Below, one piece after another: positions 8,396 through 18,771 of a stretch of DNA of 34,696 nucleotides. This DNA is from an uncultured Methylophilaceae bacterium (GTDB lineage: Bacteria > Pseudomonadota > Gammaproteobacteria > Burkholderiales > Methylophilaceae), in NCBI GenBank assembly GCA_903870995.1, contig CAIQFD010000051.1:1-34696 (forward strand), read 5' to 3'. Position numbers and translations under genes: made by a program. Numbering within the stretch: position 1 is the first letter of the stretch; the number at the start of each line of letters is the position of its first letter. A model generated the notes under the pieces. The model ran no database searches and was not told the DNA's origin. It saw only the letters and a list, made by a program, of their open reading frames with translations.

Positions 8396-10951
8396 ATGGA
8401 TCAATTCGCAAAAGAAACCCTCCCTATTAGCCTCGAAGATGAGATGCGTCGTTCGTACCTCGATTACGCCATGAGTGTGATTGTTGGGCGCGCACTTCCT
8501 GATGTGCGTGACGGTCTAAAACCAGTTCATCGACGTGTGTTGTATGCAATGCACGAATTAAGCAACGACTGGAATCGTCCTTACAAAAAATCTGCTCGTA
8601 TCGTCGGCGACGTGATCGGTAAGTACCATCCGCATGGTGATACTGCTGTTTACGACACGATTGTTCGTATGGCGCAGGACTTCTCATTGCGTTACATGTT
8701 AGTCGATGGTCAAGGTAACTTCGGTTCAGTGGATGGCGATAATGCAGCGGCGATGCGTTATACGGAAATCCGTATGGCACGTATTGCGCACGAGCTTTTA
8801 GCGGATTTGGATAAAGAAACTGTTGATTTTGGCCCTAACTATGATGGTTCTGAGCATGAGCCACTCATTATGCCTGCACGTATTCCTAACTTACTGATTA
8901 ACGGTAGTTCAGGTATTGCGGTGGGTATGGCGACCAATATTCCGCCACACAACTTAAATGAAGTGGTGGATGCTTGTTTAGCTTTGTTAAAAGACCCAGA
9001 GCTTACGATTGATGACTTGATTGAAATTGTGCCGGCACCGGACTTTCCAACCGCAGGTATTATTTACGGCACGATAGGCGTTAAAGAGGGCTATCGCACA
9101 GGTCGTGGGCGTGTGGTGATGCGTGGTCGCACTCACGTCGAGGATTTGGAGCGTGGCGGTCGCCAAGCGTTGATTGTTGACGAGCTTCCATATCAAGTAA
9201 ACAAAAAGACTTTCGTTGAAAAAATCGCTGAGTTGGTTAACGAGAAGAAGATTGAAGGTATTTCAGACTTGCGCGATGAGTCTGATAAATCTGGTATGCG
9301 CGTGGTGATTGAGCTTAAGCGTGGCGAAGTACCAGAAGTAATCCTAAATAACCTATACAAACAAACGCAATTGCAAGACACGTTCGGTATGAACATGGTG
9401 GCCTTGTTGGATGGCCAGCCGCGCTTGCTTAACCTCAAACAAATGCTTGAAGCGTTCTTGCGTCATCGTCGTGAGGTGATTAACCGTCGTACAGTATTTG
9501 AACTTCGTAAGGCGCGTGAACGTGGTCATGTCTTAGAAGGCTTGGCAGTTGCGTTGGCAAATGTGGATGAGATGATTGCGATCATCAAAGCAGCACCAAC
9601 CCCGCCAGAAGCGAAAAAAGATTTGATGGCGAAATCATGGAAATCGCCAGTGGTTGAAGAAATGCTGAAGCGCGCTTCGATGGAAGCGTCACGCCCAGAT
9701 GGCTTATCGATTGATTTTGGTTTGTCACCAAATGGTTACAAATTGTCTGATGTTCAAGCGCAAGAGATTCTACAAATGCGCTTGCAACGCTTGACGGGTC
9801 TTGAGCAGGATAAGATTGTTAATGAGTATAAAGAAGTCATGGATATCATTACTGACTTGCTCGACATCTTGGCTACACCAAGCCGTGTAACGCAAATGAT
9901 TGTGGATGAGCTTGCAGCGATTCGACAACAGTTTGGCGATAAGCGTCGTAGTGAAATCGTGCACAACGCACAAGATTTATCACTGGAAGATTTAATTACG
10001 CCGCAAGACGTGGTGGTGACTTTATCTCATACGGGCTATATCAAGTCACAACCACTTGAAGAGTATCGCTCACAACGTCGTGGTGGCCGTGGTAAGCAAG
10101 CTGCTGCAACGAAAGAAGATGACTTTATCGATAAAATGTTTGTGGCGAATACCCATGATTACATCTTGTGTTTCTCAAGTCTTGGTCAAGTCTATTGGCT
10201 CAAAGTTTATGAAGTGCCTCAAGGTAGCAGAACAAGCCGTGGCAAACCGATTGTTAACTTATTCCCATTGAGCGAGGGCGAAAAAATCAACGCCATCTTG
10301 CCAGTGAAAGAGTTTGACGAAAACCACTTCGTATTCATGGCAACTGCAATGGGTACTGTGAAGAAAACAGCCTTAAATGAGTTCTCAAATCCACGTAAGT
10401 CAGGGATTATCGCGATTAACCTTGATGAGGGTGATTATCTGATTGGCGCTGAAGTGACGAACGGTACGCAAGATATCGTTTTGGTTTCTAACGGTGGTAA
10501 AGCGGTTTGGTTCGACGAAGAAGATGTTCGTGCGATGGGCCGTAATACCCGCGGTGTGCGCGGTATGAAGATTACTAAAGATCAACAAGTGTTATCGCTA
10601 TTGGTCGCAGAAAATGATCAACAAACTGTATTGGTCGCAACTGAGAATGGCTTCGGTAAACGTACTGTCTTGGCCGACTTCCGTCATTCAGGTCGTGGCA
10701 CGCAGGGCGTTAAAGCGATTGCGATTAGTGAGCGTAATGGCTTGGTTGTTGCAGCACGTTTGGTTAACGATGATGATGAAATCATGTTGATTACGACAGG
10801 TGGTGTATTGATTCGCACGCGAGTGAAAGAGATTCGTGAGCTTGGTCGTGCAACACAAGGGGTTACATTGATTAATCTTGGCGATGGTGAGAAATTGTCA
10901 GGCTTGGAAAAAGTAGTTGAGACTGACGACGAAGAAGAGGCAGAAGCTTAA
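8396..10951 (+). CDS. gyrA: DNA gyrase subunit A
   Basis: The 851-aa protein is a full-length type II topoisomerase A subunit that cuts and rejoins DNA during negative supercoiling. The catalytic tyrosine is Tyr122 in MRYTEIRM. The quinolone-determining region includes [10 protein letters not shown] (residues 78-87), with Thr83 and Asp87. A GyrA-box-like [10 protein letters not shown] precedes the C-terminal beta-pinwheel, and the tail is acidic (TDDEEEAEA), as is usual. Spacing to serC is 25 nt. The gyrA-serC-pheA-hisC order is common in beta-proteobacteria. A TAAAAT at 8352-8357 could be the -10, but no matching -35 is convincing. Confidence 0.97.
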   Translation: MDQFAKETLPISLEDEMRRSYLDYAMSVIVGRALPDVRDGLKPVHRRVLYAMHELSNDWNRPYKKSARIVGDVIGKYHPHGDTAVYDTIVRMAQDFSLRYMLVDGQGNFGSVDGDNAAAMRYTEIRMARIAHELLADLDKETVDFGPNYDGSEHEPLIMPARIPNLLINGSSGIAVGMATNIPPHNLNEVVDACLALLKDPELTIDDLIEIVPAPDFPTAGIIYGTIGVKEGYRTGRGRVVMRGRTHVEDLERGGRQALIVDELPYQVNKKTFVEKIAELVNEKKIEGISDLRDESDKSGMRVVIELKRGEVPEVILNNLYKQTQLQDTFGMNMVALLDGQPRLLNLKQMLEAFLRHRREVINRRTVFELRKARERGHVLEGLAVALANVDEMIAIIKAAPTPPEAKKDLMAKSWKSPVVEEMLKRASMEASRPDGLSIDFGLSPNGYKLSDVQAQEILQMRLQRLTGLEQDKIVNEYKEVMDIITDLLDILATPSRVTQMIVDELAAIRQQFGDKRRSEIVHNAQDLSLEDLITPQDVVVTLSHTGYIKSQPLEEYRSQRRGGRGKQAAATKEDDFIDKMFVANTHDYILCFSSLGQVYWLKVYEVPQGSRTSRGKPIVNLFPLSEGEKINAILPVKEFDENHFVFMATAMGTVKKTALNEFSNPRKSGIIAINLDEGDYLIGAEVTNGTQDIVLVSNGGKAVWFDEEDVRAMGRNTRGVRGMKITKDQQVLSLLVAENDQQTVLVATENGFGKRTVLADFRHSGRGTQGVKAIAISERNGLVVAARLVNDDDEIMLITTGGVLIRTRVKEIRELGRATQGVTLINLGDGEKLSGLEKVVETDDEEEAEA

Positions 10952-10976
10952 GTATTGGGCGAGTTGAAAGTAATTC

Positions 10977-12059
10977 ATGACGCAAATTTTTAATTTTTCA
11001 GCAGGTCCAGCGGTATTGCCAAAAGAAGTCCTCGCGCAAGCGAGAGATGAAATGATTGATTGGCATGGTTCAGGCATGTCGGTGATGGAGATGAGTCATC
11101 GCGGCAAAGAGTTTATGAGTATTGCCGCTGATGCTGAATCCGACTTACGTGAGTTAATGGCTATCCCAAACAATTACAAAGTGTTGTTTTTGCAGGGGGG
11201 TGCACATTCTCAATTCTCTATGGTGCCAATGAATTTGCTCCGCGGGAAAACATCGGCTGATTATTTGGATAGTGGTATTTGGTCTAAAAAAGCCATCGAT
11301 GAAGCTGCGCGCTATTGCCAAGTGAGTATCGCTGGTTCTAGTAAAGATAAAAATTACACCTATGCGCCAAGCCAGGAAGCATTGAAGCTCAATAAAGATG
11401 CGGCATACTTCCACTTTACGTCGAATGAAACCATTGGCGGTGTTGAGATGTTTTCAGTGCCAAAAACAGGGGATGTGCCTGTGGTGTGTGATATGTCTTC
11501 TCATATTCTTTCGCGTCCCATGGATGTGAGCCAATATGGTGTGATTTATGCTGGCGCACAAAAGAATATTGGCCCTGCAGGCTTAACGATTGTGATTGTG
11601 CGTGAAGATTTAATTGGTGAGACGATTGCTGGCACGCCAACCATGTTTGATTACAAAATCCATGCAGATAATGAGTCCATGTATAACACGCCAGCGACGT
11701 ATGGTATCTATATGGCCGGCTTGGTGTTTAAGTGGCTAAAAGCCAAAGGCGGCTTGGCTGCGATGGAAAAAATAAACATCGAAAAATCATCACTTTTGTA
11801 TGATTATTTAGATGCTTCAGATTTTTACCACTCACCAATCGCGGTGGAAAATCGCTCACGTATGAATATTCCTTTCACATTGAAAGACGCTGCTTTAGAT
11901 GATGTGTTTTTAAAACAAGCGCAACAAAATGGCTTGTTGCAATTAAAAGGCCATAAATTGGTTGGCGGCATGCGCGCTTCCATTTATAACGCGATGCCAA
12001 TTGAAGGCGTAAAAGCCTTAATCGAGTTTATGCAGTCTTTTGCACAGGCTAACGCTTAA
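10977..12059 (+). CDS. serC: Phosphoserine aminotransferase
   Basis: The 360-aa PLP enzyme converts 3-phosphohydroxypyruvate to phosphoserine in serine synthesis, and it can also act in pyridoxine synthesis. The Schiff-base lysine is Lys196 in YAGAQKNIGP, and the N-terminal FNFSAGPAVLP and FLQGGAHSQF blocks are characteristic. It is full length and starts at ATG 10977. It sits between gyrA and pheA on the same strand, 22 nt ahead of the pheA start. Confidence 0.96.
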   Translation: MTQIFNFSAGPAVLPKEVLAQARDEMIDWHGSGMSVMEMSHRGKEFMSIAADAESDLRELMAIPNNYKVLFLQGGAHSQFSMVPMNLLRGKTSADYLDSGIWSKKAIDEAARYCQVSIAGSSKDKNYTYAPSQEALKLNKDAAYFHFTSNETIGGVEMFSVPKTGDVPVVCDMSSHILSRPMDVSQYGVIYAGAQKNIGPAGLTIVIVREDLIGETIAGTPTMFDYKIHADNESMYNTPATYGIYMAGLVFKWLKAKGGLAAMEKINIEKSSLLYDYLDASDFYHSPIAVENRSRMNIPFTLKDAALDDVFLKQAQQNGLLQLKGHKLVGGMRASIYNAMPIEGVKALIEFMQSFAQANA

Positions 12060-12081
12060 TCCTGCTGATTCAGGAAAAACT

Positions 12082-13149
12082 ATGTCAGACATCTTAAAAC
12101 AACACAGAGACCAAATTGATGCCATCGATGAGCAATTGCTCAAGTTGGTGAATGAGCGTGCGGCACATGCACGTGAGATTGGTGAGCTTAAAGGTGGCGG
12201 ACCAATTTATCGCCCAGAGCGTGAAGCGCAAGTGCTGCGTCGATTGGTTGATTTGAATGGTGGCCCATTGCCAGCAGAGGCAGTGACGGCAATTTTTCGT
12301 AGTGTGATGTCTAACTGTCGTGCTTTAGAAAAGGCGCTTACAGTTGCATTCTTAGGCCCATTGGGTACATTTAGTGAAGAGGCTGCCAATAAACAATTCG
12401 GTGGTCTTTCATCACCGATGCAATGTGCCTCGATTGATGAAGTATTTCGTATGGTGGAATCAGGTCAAGCTGATTACGGTGTCGTGCCTGTTGAAAACTC
12501 AACAGAAGGCGCAATTGGCCGCACCTTAGATCTACTGACAGCAACGCGCCTCAATATTTGCGGCGAGATTGAGTTGCCAGTGCATCACAATCTACTGAGT
12601 AAAGTGGCTGATCAGGCGGGTGTGACTAAAGTCTATTCCCATGCGCAGTCTTTGGCTCAGTGCCATGAATGGCTTAATAGTCATCTGCCTAATGCTGAAC
12701 GCCAAGCAGTCGTTAGTAATGCCGAAGCGGCAAGATTAGCTAGCACAGAGCAGGGCGCTGCAGCGATTGCGAGTTTACGCGCTGCTGAAATCTTTGCACT
12801 TAGCTCACTTGCTAATAACATTGAAGATGATCCTCGCAATACAACACGATTTTTAGTGTTGGCTGATCATGATGTGGCGGCATCTGGCAAAGACAAAACC
12901 TCATTAGTGATTGCAACTAAGAACGTTCCAGGTGCGATGGTGTCTATCCTAGAGCCGCTATCTAAGAATAAAGTCAGTATGACTAAGCTAGAGTCTCGCC
13001 CAGCAAAAATGGGGTTGTGGGAGTACATCTTTTTTGTGGATATTGAAGGTCACCATCAAGATGCCAATATCAAACAAGCCCTGGTTGAAATTGAGCAACG
13101 GGCATCGTTTGTTAAAGTGCTCGGTTCATATCCCGTCGCTGTTGTTTAA
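12082..13149 (+). CDS. pheA: Bifunctional chorismate mutase/prephenate dehydratase (P-protein)
   Basis: The 355-aa P-protein makes phenylpyruvate from chorismate. A chorismate mutase AroQ domain is at residues 1-90 (DQIDAIDEQLLKLVNERAAHA). A prephenate dehydratase domain follows (VAFLGPLGTFSEEAA, VVPVENSTEGAIGRT, and TTRFLVL, where TTRF carries the catalytic TRF threonine). A C-terminal ACT domain has the phenylalanine-binding ESRP motif (SMTKLESRP), so feedback inhibition by phenylalanine is expected. ATG 12082 is chosen over an upstream frame extension to 12040 because the extension runs into the end of serC and AGGA lies 8 nt before the ATG. Confidence 0.95.
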   Translation: MSDILKQHRDQIDAIDEQLLKLVNERAAHAREIGELKGGGPIYRPEREAQVLRRLVDLNGGPLPAEAVTAIFRSVMSNCRALEKALTVAFLGPLGTFSEEAANKQFGGLSSPMQCASIDEVFRMVESGQADYGVVPVENSTEGAIGRTLDLLTATRLNICGEIELPVHHNLLSKVADQAGVTKVYSHAQSLAQCHEWLNSHLPNAERQAVVSNAEAARLASTEQGAAAIASLRAAEIFALSSLANNIEDDPRNTTRFLVLADHDVAASGKDKTSLVIATKNVPGAMVSILEPLSKNKVSMTKLESRPAKMGLWEYIFFVDIEGHHQDANIKQALVEIEQRASFVKVLGSYPVAVV

Positions 13150-13186
13150 TTAAGCCTTTACGGCTGTTAATTTCGAGGTTATTTCC

Positions 13187-14287
13187 GTGTCAGACATTGC
13201 CAATTTAGCACCTGCATACATTCGTTCTATCGCGCCTTATCAACCAGGTAAGCCAATTAGTGATTTGGCACGTGATAAAGGTTTGGACCCAAGCCAAATC
13301 GTTAAGCTTGCCTCTAACGAAAATCCATTGGGCGTGAGCCCCAATGCACATATGGCGATGATGGATGCGCTGGATGATATTGCACGTTATCCAGATGGTA
13401 ATAGCGTAGTGTTACGCGATGCTGTTTGTGAGAAATTCCAGGTTACACCTAGTCAATTGGTCTTTGGTAACGGCTCTAATGATATTTTAGAGCTTGCTGC
13501 GCGTGCTTTTTTAGCACCAGGCGATGAAGCAGTTTACTCACAGCATGCGTTTGCTGTTTATAGCTTAGTCACGCAAGCCGTTGGCGCGACAGGTGTCGTC
13601 GTCCCTGCAAAAGAGTTTGGTCATGATCTAGATGCGATGCTACTGGCAATGACGCCCAAAACACGCATGGTATTTGTTGCAAATCCAAACAATCCCACAG
13701 GCACTTTAATTAGTAAGGTTGCGCTTAAAAAGTTCTTATCTTTAGTGCCTAAGCGTACCTTGGTTATCTTAGATGAGGCTTATGATGAGTATTTGACTGA
13801 TGAGCTTAAAGCTGAGTCTATTAGCTGGTTAGGTGACTTTGATAATTTAGTCATCTCACGCACCTTCTCAAAAGCTTATGGTTTAGCGGGTCTGCGTGTG
13901 GGCTTTGGTGTGACATCAAGTGCGATTGCTGACTTAATGAATCGTGTGCGTCAACCATTTAACGTCAATAGCATTGCGCAAGCAGCGGCTGTGGCATCAC
14001 TTGCTGATGATGAGTTTGTAGAGCGTACACGGGCTCTAAATCAAGCTGGTATGGTACAAATTACTCAAGGTTTGCAAAAGTTAGGGTTAACTTTTATTCC
14101 ATCGTTCGGTAATTTTGTCAGCTTTAAAGTGGCTGATGCACGTGGTGTTTATGAGCGATTGCTCAATCAGGGTGTCATTGTGAGGCCTGTTGCAAATTAC
14201 GAAATGCCAGATTATTTGCGCGTGAGCATCGGTTTGTTTTCTGAAAATGCCAAATTCTTAGAGGCGTTAGCCGTCGCTTTAGGCTAA
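13187..14287 (+). CDS. hisC: Histidinol-phosphate aminotransferase
   Basis: The 366-aa class II/I-type PLP aminotransferase has the PLP lysine Lys229 in SRTFSKAYGLAGLR, the NPNNPTGT block (residues 166-173) and LDEAYDEY (195-202). It is a HisC family member of normal length. Its place after pheA leaves open activity toward aromatic keto acids as well as imidazole-acetol phosphate, as known for some HisC2 enzymes. GTG 13187 is preceded by CGAGG. The stop overlaps the convergent PAS-GGDEF-EAL gene end by 9 nt. Confidence 0.93.
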   Translation: MSDIANLAPAYIRSIAPYQPGKPISDLARDKGLDPSQIVKLASNENPLGVSPNAHMAMMDALDDIARYPDGNSVVLRDAVCEKFQVTPSQLVFGNGSNDILELAARAFLAPGDEAVYSQHAFAVYSLVTQAVGATGVVVPAKEFGHDLDAMLLAMTPKTRMVFVANPNNPTGTLISKVALKKFLSLVPKRTLVILDEAYDEYLTDELKAESISWLGDFDNLVISRTFSKAYGLAGLRVGFGVTSSAIADLMNRVRQPFNVNSIAQAAAVASLADDEFVERTRALNQAGMVQITQGLQKLGLTFIPSFGNFVSFKVADARGVYERLLNQGVIVRPVANYEMPDYLRVSIGLFSENAKFLEALAVALG

Positions 14288-16615
14288 GGCTGTTTCAAAG
14301 GCTTCGATATTGGCTGGCTTGCCGAATAAATAACCTTGATACATTTTGCAGCCAGCTCTCTTTAAGAAGTTTTCTTGTGCTTGATTGGCAACCCCTTCAG
14401 CAATCACATCTAAGCCTAAATTACCGCCCATCGAAATGATTGTTTGGATAATGAGCGCGCTGTCAGAGCTTTCAATCGCATCCGCCACAAAGCTTTGATC
14501 AATCTTTAGCTCATCGAGTGGCAACTGCTTTAATACGGATAGAGAAGAGTAGCCCATCCCAAAATCATCTAGCGACAAGAGCACGCCCATCTCTTTGAGC
14601 GACTTCATTTTTTCTACGACTTCGTTGATATTACGAACAACCAAGCTTTCTGTCAGCTCAAGCATGAGTAGCTTAGGGTTGCAATCGCTCGCCTTGAGTG
14701 CATTTTCTACTTGGTTAACAAAGTCGGATTGGGCGAATTGAAGCGCACTTACGTTCACAGACACTCTTAAATGCTTTGTTTTTGCGAAGCTTGACCATTT
14801 TTTTAGTTGCAGGCAGGCCTGTTGTAATACCCAGTTGCCAATTGGAATAATGAGGCCAGTTTTCTCAGCAAGCGGAATAAATTTAGCGGGCGATACTTGC
14901 CCAAGTTCCGGATGACTCCAGCGCAGAAGCGCTTCAGCGCCAATGGCTCGCTCATTAAGCCCAACTTGCATTTGGTAGTGAATTTCCAATTGCGAGTGCG
15001 CCAATGCGAAATTTAAATCATTTTTTAAGTTGGAGAGTAAATCTAACACGGGCTGCATTGAATCGTCATAAAACTTAATATTGTTGCGGCCAGATTGTTT
15101 AATTTGGTACATCGCAGCGTCAGCCCGCTTTAATACCTCATCTACATTAATAATACCCGTGCTGTACATATATATCCCGATGCTTGGGGTACAGTAATGC
15201 TCATAATCTTGAAGTGTGAAGGGTAAGTTGATTTCCTTTAATAATTTTTCGCCCACTTGTTTGATTGCGAGTTTTGCGGCTTCAGTATCCTGACCCAGGT
15301 CGTCCAAGATAATGACAAATTCATCCCCACCAATACGGGCTACAGTGTCGTGATTGCGAACAGATAGCTGCAAGCGCTTTGCTACTTGTTGGAGAAGTAA
15401 GTCGCCAATGGCATGGCCTTTGGTGTCGTTAAGGGTTTTAAAGTTGTCTAAATCCATAAACATCACGCCTATGCATGATTTTGTGCGTTTGCTGATTTTT
15501 AATGATTGGTTTAAGCGGTCGACTAATAGCCTTCTATTAGGTAAATTGGTGAGCGTATCGTAATAAGCCAAGCGCTCGATTTCGTCTTGTGCCTTTTTGT
15601 ATGCAGTTTCATCTTGCACTAAAGAAGCGATTCCAACGACATTTCCAGATGCGTCTCTTAATGTCGTGTTAAACCATTCGCAGTAGATGATTTTTCCATC
15701 TTTCCGAATGTTTTGATTTCTCACATGATGGCCCCCAGCGCCGCTAAGCAGCTGGTAAATGCTGGCATTAGATGAATTGTGATGTGACAGAGGGATAATA
15801 AAATTAATGTGTTTGCCGAGCGCTTCTTCAACGCTATAACCAAACATTTTGGTCGCTGAGGCATTCCAAGAGGTTACTTTGAACAGGTTGTCCCATTCAA
15901 TTACAGCAAGTGGTGTGTTGTCGAAATGTAACTTTTGTCGTTGCGCTAGCGCGTTAATAGCTTCTTTGCTTTCAATGCTATGCATACGTAGCGCAATATT
16001 GTCGTGTAACGTGTTCGCGAGATTAAGACCTGCAAGCGTGATGTAAAGCACAAAGGTCACAAACATCAATGCAACAGAGATGGTAAACATATCACCAGAC
16101 ATTAAGAAGGGTGGCAGAAAGCACACCATTAATCCACCAACAAAGGATAATGATGTATAGCGGTCTAACGCATTGACAACTATTGCCCCGCCACAAATCC
16201 CAGCGAGCGACATGGCTAGAAATGCTTGATGTAAATAGTCGCTTGGATGAAAGAAGAAAAAGCTGGCGCTTCCCCATGCGGCGCCGCAGAGCAAGGCGAG
16301 GGCCCTAAAGTAGATAAGTTGCCTTGAAGTGTTTTCTGGCGTAGCGGCCTTTTCTGAGTAAGCTGCCACCATTTTTTTGGTAAGATGTACGGTGGATAGA
16401 AAGGCGGCCCAAATTGAAATGTCACGAATGTTGCTGACATCGGCTTGCAGGTAAATAAGTAAGGCCGCGATGATGCAAGAAATCAACATGGACTTATTGC
16501 TGTTTGCAATAATCAGATCAACAATCTCCAAATCGATGACTTTGGGGTAGCTTGCGTTATTTGCGGTATTGTTTATCTGCTGCTGGTTAGAGTAAGTCAA
16601 TTTTTTCGCTCGCAA
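14279..16615 (-). CDS. Membrane PAS-GGDEF-EAL cyclic-di-GMP signalling protein
   Basis: The 778-aa protein has about five to six hydrophobic segments between residues 43 and 200, then a PAS sensor domain (about 225-340), a GGDEF domain (about 345-515) and an EAL domain (about 530-778). The GGDEF motif is intact (429-433), as is an RxxD inhibitory site at 420-423. The EAL side keeps EALLRW (561-566), ELTES, DDFGMGYSS and KIDQSF, so both diguanylate cyclase and phosphodiesterase activity are possible. It is divergent from pqqA across 265 bp, and its 3' end overlaps hisC convergently. The input signal and output cannot be read from the sequence. Confidence 0.94.
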   Translation of the reverse strand: MRAKKLTYSNQQQINNTANNASYPKVIDLEIVDLIIANSNKSMLISCIIAALLIYLQADVSNIRDISIWAAFLSTVHLTKKMVAAYSEKAATPENTSRQLIYFRALALLCGAAWGSASFFFFHPSDYLHQAFLAMSLAGICGGAIVVNALDRYTSLSFVGGLMVCFLPPFLMSGDMFTISVALMFVTFVLYITLAGLNLANTLHDNIALRMHSIESKEAINALAQRQKLHFDNTPLAVIEWDNLFKVTSWNASATKMFGYSVEEALGKHINFIIPLSHHNSSNASIYQLLSGAGGHHVRNQNIRKDGKIIYCEWFNTTLRDASGNVVGIASLVQDETAYKKAQDEIERLAYYDTLTNLPNRRLLVDRLNQSLKISKRTKSCIGVMFMDLDNFKTLNDTKGHAIGDLLLQQVAKRLQLSVRNHDTVARIGGDEFVIILDDLGQDTEAAKLAIKQVGEKLLKEINLPFTLQDYEHYCTPSIGIYMYSTGIINVDEVLKRADAAMYQIKQSGRNNIKFYDDSMQPVLDLLSNLKNDLNFALAHSQLEIHYQMQVGLNERAIGAEALLRWSHPELGQVSPAKFIPLAEKTGLIIPIGNWVLQQACLQLKKWSSFAKTKHLRVSVNVSALQFAQSDFVNQVENALKASDCNPKLLMLELTESLVVRNINEVVEKMKSLKEMGVLLSLDDFGMGYSSLSVLKQLPLDELKIDQSFVADAIESSDSALIIQTIISMGGNLGLDVIAEGVANQAQENFLKRAGCKMYQGYLFGKPANIEAFETALA

Positions 16616-16715
16616 ATCGTTTTTTTTCTGACGTAGATTAAATCAAATCTTAAATTAAGTTAAATCTTTAAGTCTTGGATTTATAAGGACTCAATTCTTT
16701 CATACTTTAAAGAAT

Positions 16716-16747
16716 TTTTCATGCATTTATTGCCTGTGTCATGAAAA
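16716..16747. promoter_or_regulatory. Inverted repeat in the divergent PAS-GGDEF-EAL/pqqA spacer
   Basis: TTTTCATG (16716-16723) is repeated inverted as CATGAAAA (16740-16747), with 16 nt between. The rest of the 265-bp spacer is AT-rich and I see no clear -35/-10 pair. The repeat could be an operator for one or both divergent genes; this is an inference from position only. Confidence 0.25.
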
Positions 16748-16880
16748 TCATTAGTGAAGTTTCCGTGTTTTTGCACTGTTGATAAGTAAATCCGAAGCGC
16801 ATGATGCACCTCACGTTAGACGCAAATGAAAACTTTCAAAGCACTAACGAGTTTTTTAACTAATAATTAGGAGATACATC

Positions 16881-16952
16881 ATGTGGACTAAACCAGCTGC
16901 TACTGAAATGCGTTTCGGTTTTGAAGTTACAATGTACGTTTGCAATCGCTAA
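16881..16952 (+). CDS. pqqA: PQQ precursor peptide PqqA
   Basis: This 23-residue gene encodes the ribosomal precursor of pyrroloquinoline quinone. Glu15 and Tyr19 form the conserved E-x3-Y pair (FEVTMY) that PqqE crosslinks. A strong ribosome site, TTAGGAG, lies 8 nt before ATG 16881. It heads pqqBCDE, 125 nt before pqqB with a hairpin in between, which usually allows PqqA to be expressed above the enzymes. Confidence 0.97.
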   Translation: MWTKPAATEMRFGFEVTMYVCNR

Positions 16953-16992
16953 GATTGTTTAATAGTACAAGCAGTCTTTAAGATTGCAGATG

Positions 16993-17016
16993 CTGGGCTG
17001 CTGCAAGGTAGCCCAG
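16993..17016 (+). terminator. Hairpin between pqqA and pqqB, likely attenuator or processing element
   Basis: CTGGGCT (16993-16999) pairs with AGCCCAG (17010-17016) around a 10-nt loop. Only TTT follows, so it is at best a partial terminator. Such a pqqA-pqqB hairpin would raise pqqA mRNA relative to downstream genes. Confidence 0.55.
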
Positions 17017-17077
17017 TTTCACATCAAGACTAGCATCATCAAATTTTGTATTTAGAAAAATAACTAAAGAGAAATAT

Positions 17078-17995
17078 ATGCACATTCATGTTTTAGGCGC
17101 TGGCGCCGGTGGTGGTTTTCCACAGTGGAATTGTAATTGTCAAAATTGCGATGGACTGCGTAAAGGTACTATCAAAGCAACAAAACGTACGCAATCTTCA
17201 ATCTGCGTAAGTGGTGATGGCGTTAACTGGGTTTTGTTTAATGCATCCCCAGATGTGCTCCAACAAATTCAGGAATTTAAGCCCCTGCAACCTGGTCGTG
17301 CAATTCGCGACAGTGGTATTGTCGGTATTGTGCTCATTGATGCGCAGATTGACCACACGACAGGCCTTTTAATGTTACGTGAAGGTCAAGTCAGGCGTGA
17401 AATATATTGCACTGACATGGTCTACCAAGATTTAACGTCAGGCAATCCACTCCTTAATATCCTCGGTCACTACTGTGGCGTTAATCATCATCAAGTACCT
17501 ACGGATGGCAAAACCTCTTTTGAAGTCGCTGGCGCAGCTAATTTGCGCTTCACGGCGGTCGCCCTCAAAAGCGCTGCCCCGCCATATTCACCCCATCGTA
17601 ATGACCCACATCCTGGTGACACGATTGGTGTGTTAATTGAAGAAATAAGCACAGGCAAAAAATGTTGGTATTCACCAGGCCTGGGTGAGATCGAGCCGCA
17701 TTTGCCAGTCTTAATGAATCAAGCAGACTGCATTATGGTTGATGGTACTTTCTGGACGAATACTGAAATGATTGACATGGGCTTGATGACTAAAACAGCC
17801 CGCAGCATCGGCCACAATCCTCAATCAGGCGAAGGTGGCATGATTGAGAAGCTAGACGAGTTTGATGCGTCAAGAAAAGTGCTGATTCACATCAATAACA
17901 CCAACCCAATTTTAAGAGAAGATTCCGCAGAGCGTGCAGAGCTGACTAAGCACGGCATCGAAGTCGCATACGACGGCATGGACATTATTCTTTAG
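17078..17995 (+). CDS. pqqB: PQQ biosynthesis protein PqqB
   Basis: The 305-aa protein has a metallo-beta-lactamase-like fold, with the N-terminal HVLGAGAGGGFPQWNCNCQNC signature (given across residues 4-24). In the PQQ pathway PqqB is implicated as an oxygenase acting on the processed Glu-Tyr intermediate. It is normal length and 9 nt ahead of pqqC. No pqqF protease gene is in the operon. Confidence 0.96.
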   Translation: MHIHVLGAGAGGGFPQWNCNCQNCDGLRKGTIKATKRTQSSICVSGDGVNWVLFNASPDVLQQIQEFKPLQPGRAIRDSGIVGIVLIDAQIDHTTGLLMLREGQVRREIYCTDMVYQDLTSGNPLLNILGHYCGVNHHQVPTDGKTSFEVAGAANLRFTAVALKSAAPPYSPHRNDPHPGDTIGVLIEEISTGKKCWYSPGLGEIEPHLPVLMNQADCIMVDGTFWTNTEMIDMGLMTKTARSIGHNPQSGEGGMIEKLDEFDASRKVLIHINNTNPILREDSAERAELTKHGIEVAYDGMDIIL

Positions 17996-18004
17996 GAGAC
18001 CACT

Positions 18005-18760
18005 ATGAATGCAGTAGCTAACAACAACAACTTGCCTTGGACGCGCGAGGAATTCGAAGAGAAGCTTCGTACTAAAGGCCAAGGCTATCATATTCATCAC
18101 CCGATTCATGTGGCAATGTATGAAGGTAAGTTAAGCAAAGAACAGCTTCAATGCTGGGTGGCTAATCGTTTTTATTATCAAATCGGCATTCCACAAAAAG
18201 ATGCTGCGATTTTATCTAATTGTCCAGACAAGGAAATTCGCAAAGAATGGATTGTTCGCATTACCGACCATGACGGTGTGGGGGATGCGGTTGGCGGTAT
18301 CGAAGCTTGGATTCAATTAGGTCAAGCCGTCGGTTTAAGCCGGGAAGACGTGACCTCACTTAAATTGGTAAGCCCTGGCGTTAAGTTTGCGGTGGATGCT
18401 TATATCAATTTTGCACGCCAACGCCCTTGGCAAGAATCTGTGTGCTCATCGCTCACTGAATTGTTTGCACCGCATATTCACCAACAACGTATTAGTTCAT
18501 GGCCGACTGTTTATCCTTGGATCAAGGAAGATGGCTTGGTGTATTTCAAAAAACGCCTGACAGAAGCTCGCCGTGATGTTGAGCAGGGTTTGTCAGTGAC
18601 CTTGGATTACTTTGGTAAGAGCCGTGAAATGCAACAACGTGCTTTAGATATTCTCCAATTTAAATTGGACGTGCTTTGGGTGATTGCTGATTCGATTATG
18701 TTGCAATGTACCGATGTGACAACAGATGGTGTTCCCTATTTACGTCAACCAGTCTATTGA
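18005..18760 (+). CDS. pqqC: Pyrroloquinoline-quinone synthase PqqC
   Basis: The 251-aa protein is the cofactor-less oxidase that closes the rings in the last PQQ step. [14 protein letters not shown] near residues 31-44 and the [17 protein letters not shown] region (about 57-73) match the family, and the length is usual. AGGAG precedes ATG 18005 by a few nt. It is 11 nt ahead of pqqD. Confidence 0.97.
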   Translation: MNAVANNNNLPWTREEFEEKLRTKGQGYHIHHPIHVAMYEGKLSKEQLQCWVANRFYYQIGIPQKDAAILSNCPDKEIRKEWIVRITDHDGVGDAVGGIEAWIQLGQAVGLSREDVTSLKLVSPGVKFAVDAYINFARQRPWQESVCSSLTELFAPHIHQQRISSWPTVYPWIKEDGLVYFKKRLTEARRDVEQGLSVTLDYFGKSREMQQRALDILQFKLDVLWVIADSIMLQCTDVTTDGVPYLRQPVY

Positions 18761-18771
18761 TTGAGACAATA

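Noticed and set aside
8625-8656. GyrA Thr83 as a quinolone-resistance mutation
   Set aside because: Thr at this position is the wild type in several proteobacteria, and Asp87 is intact, so no resistance claim is justified.
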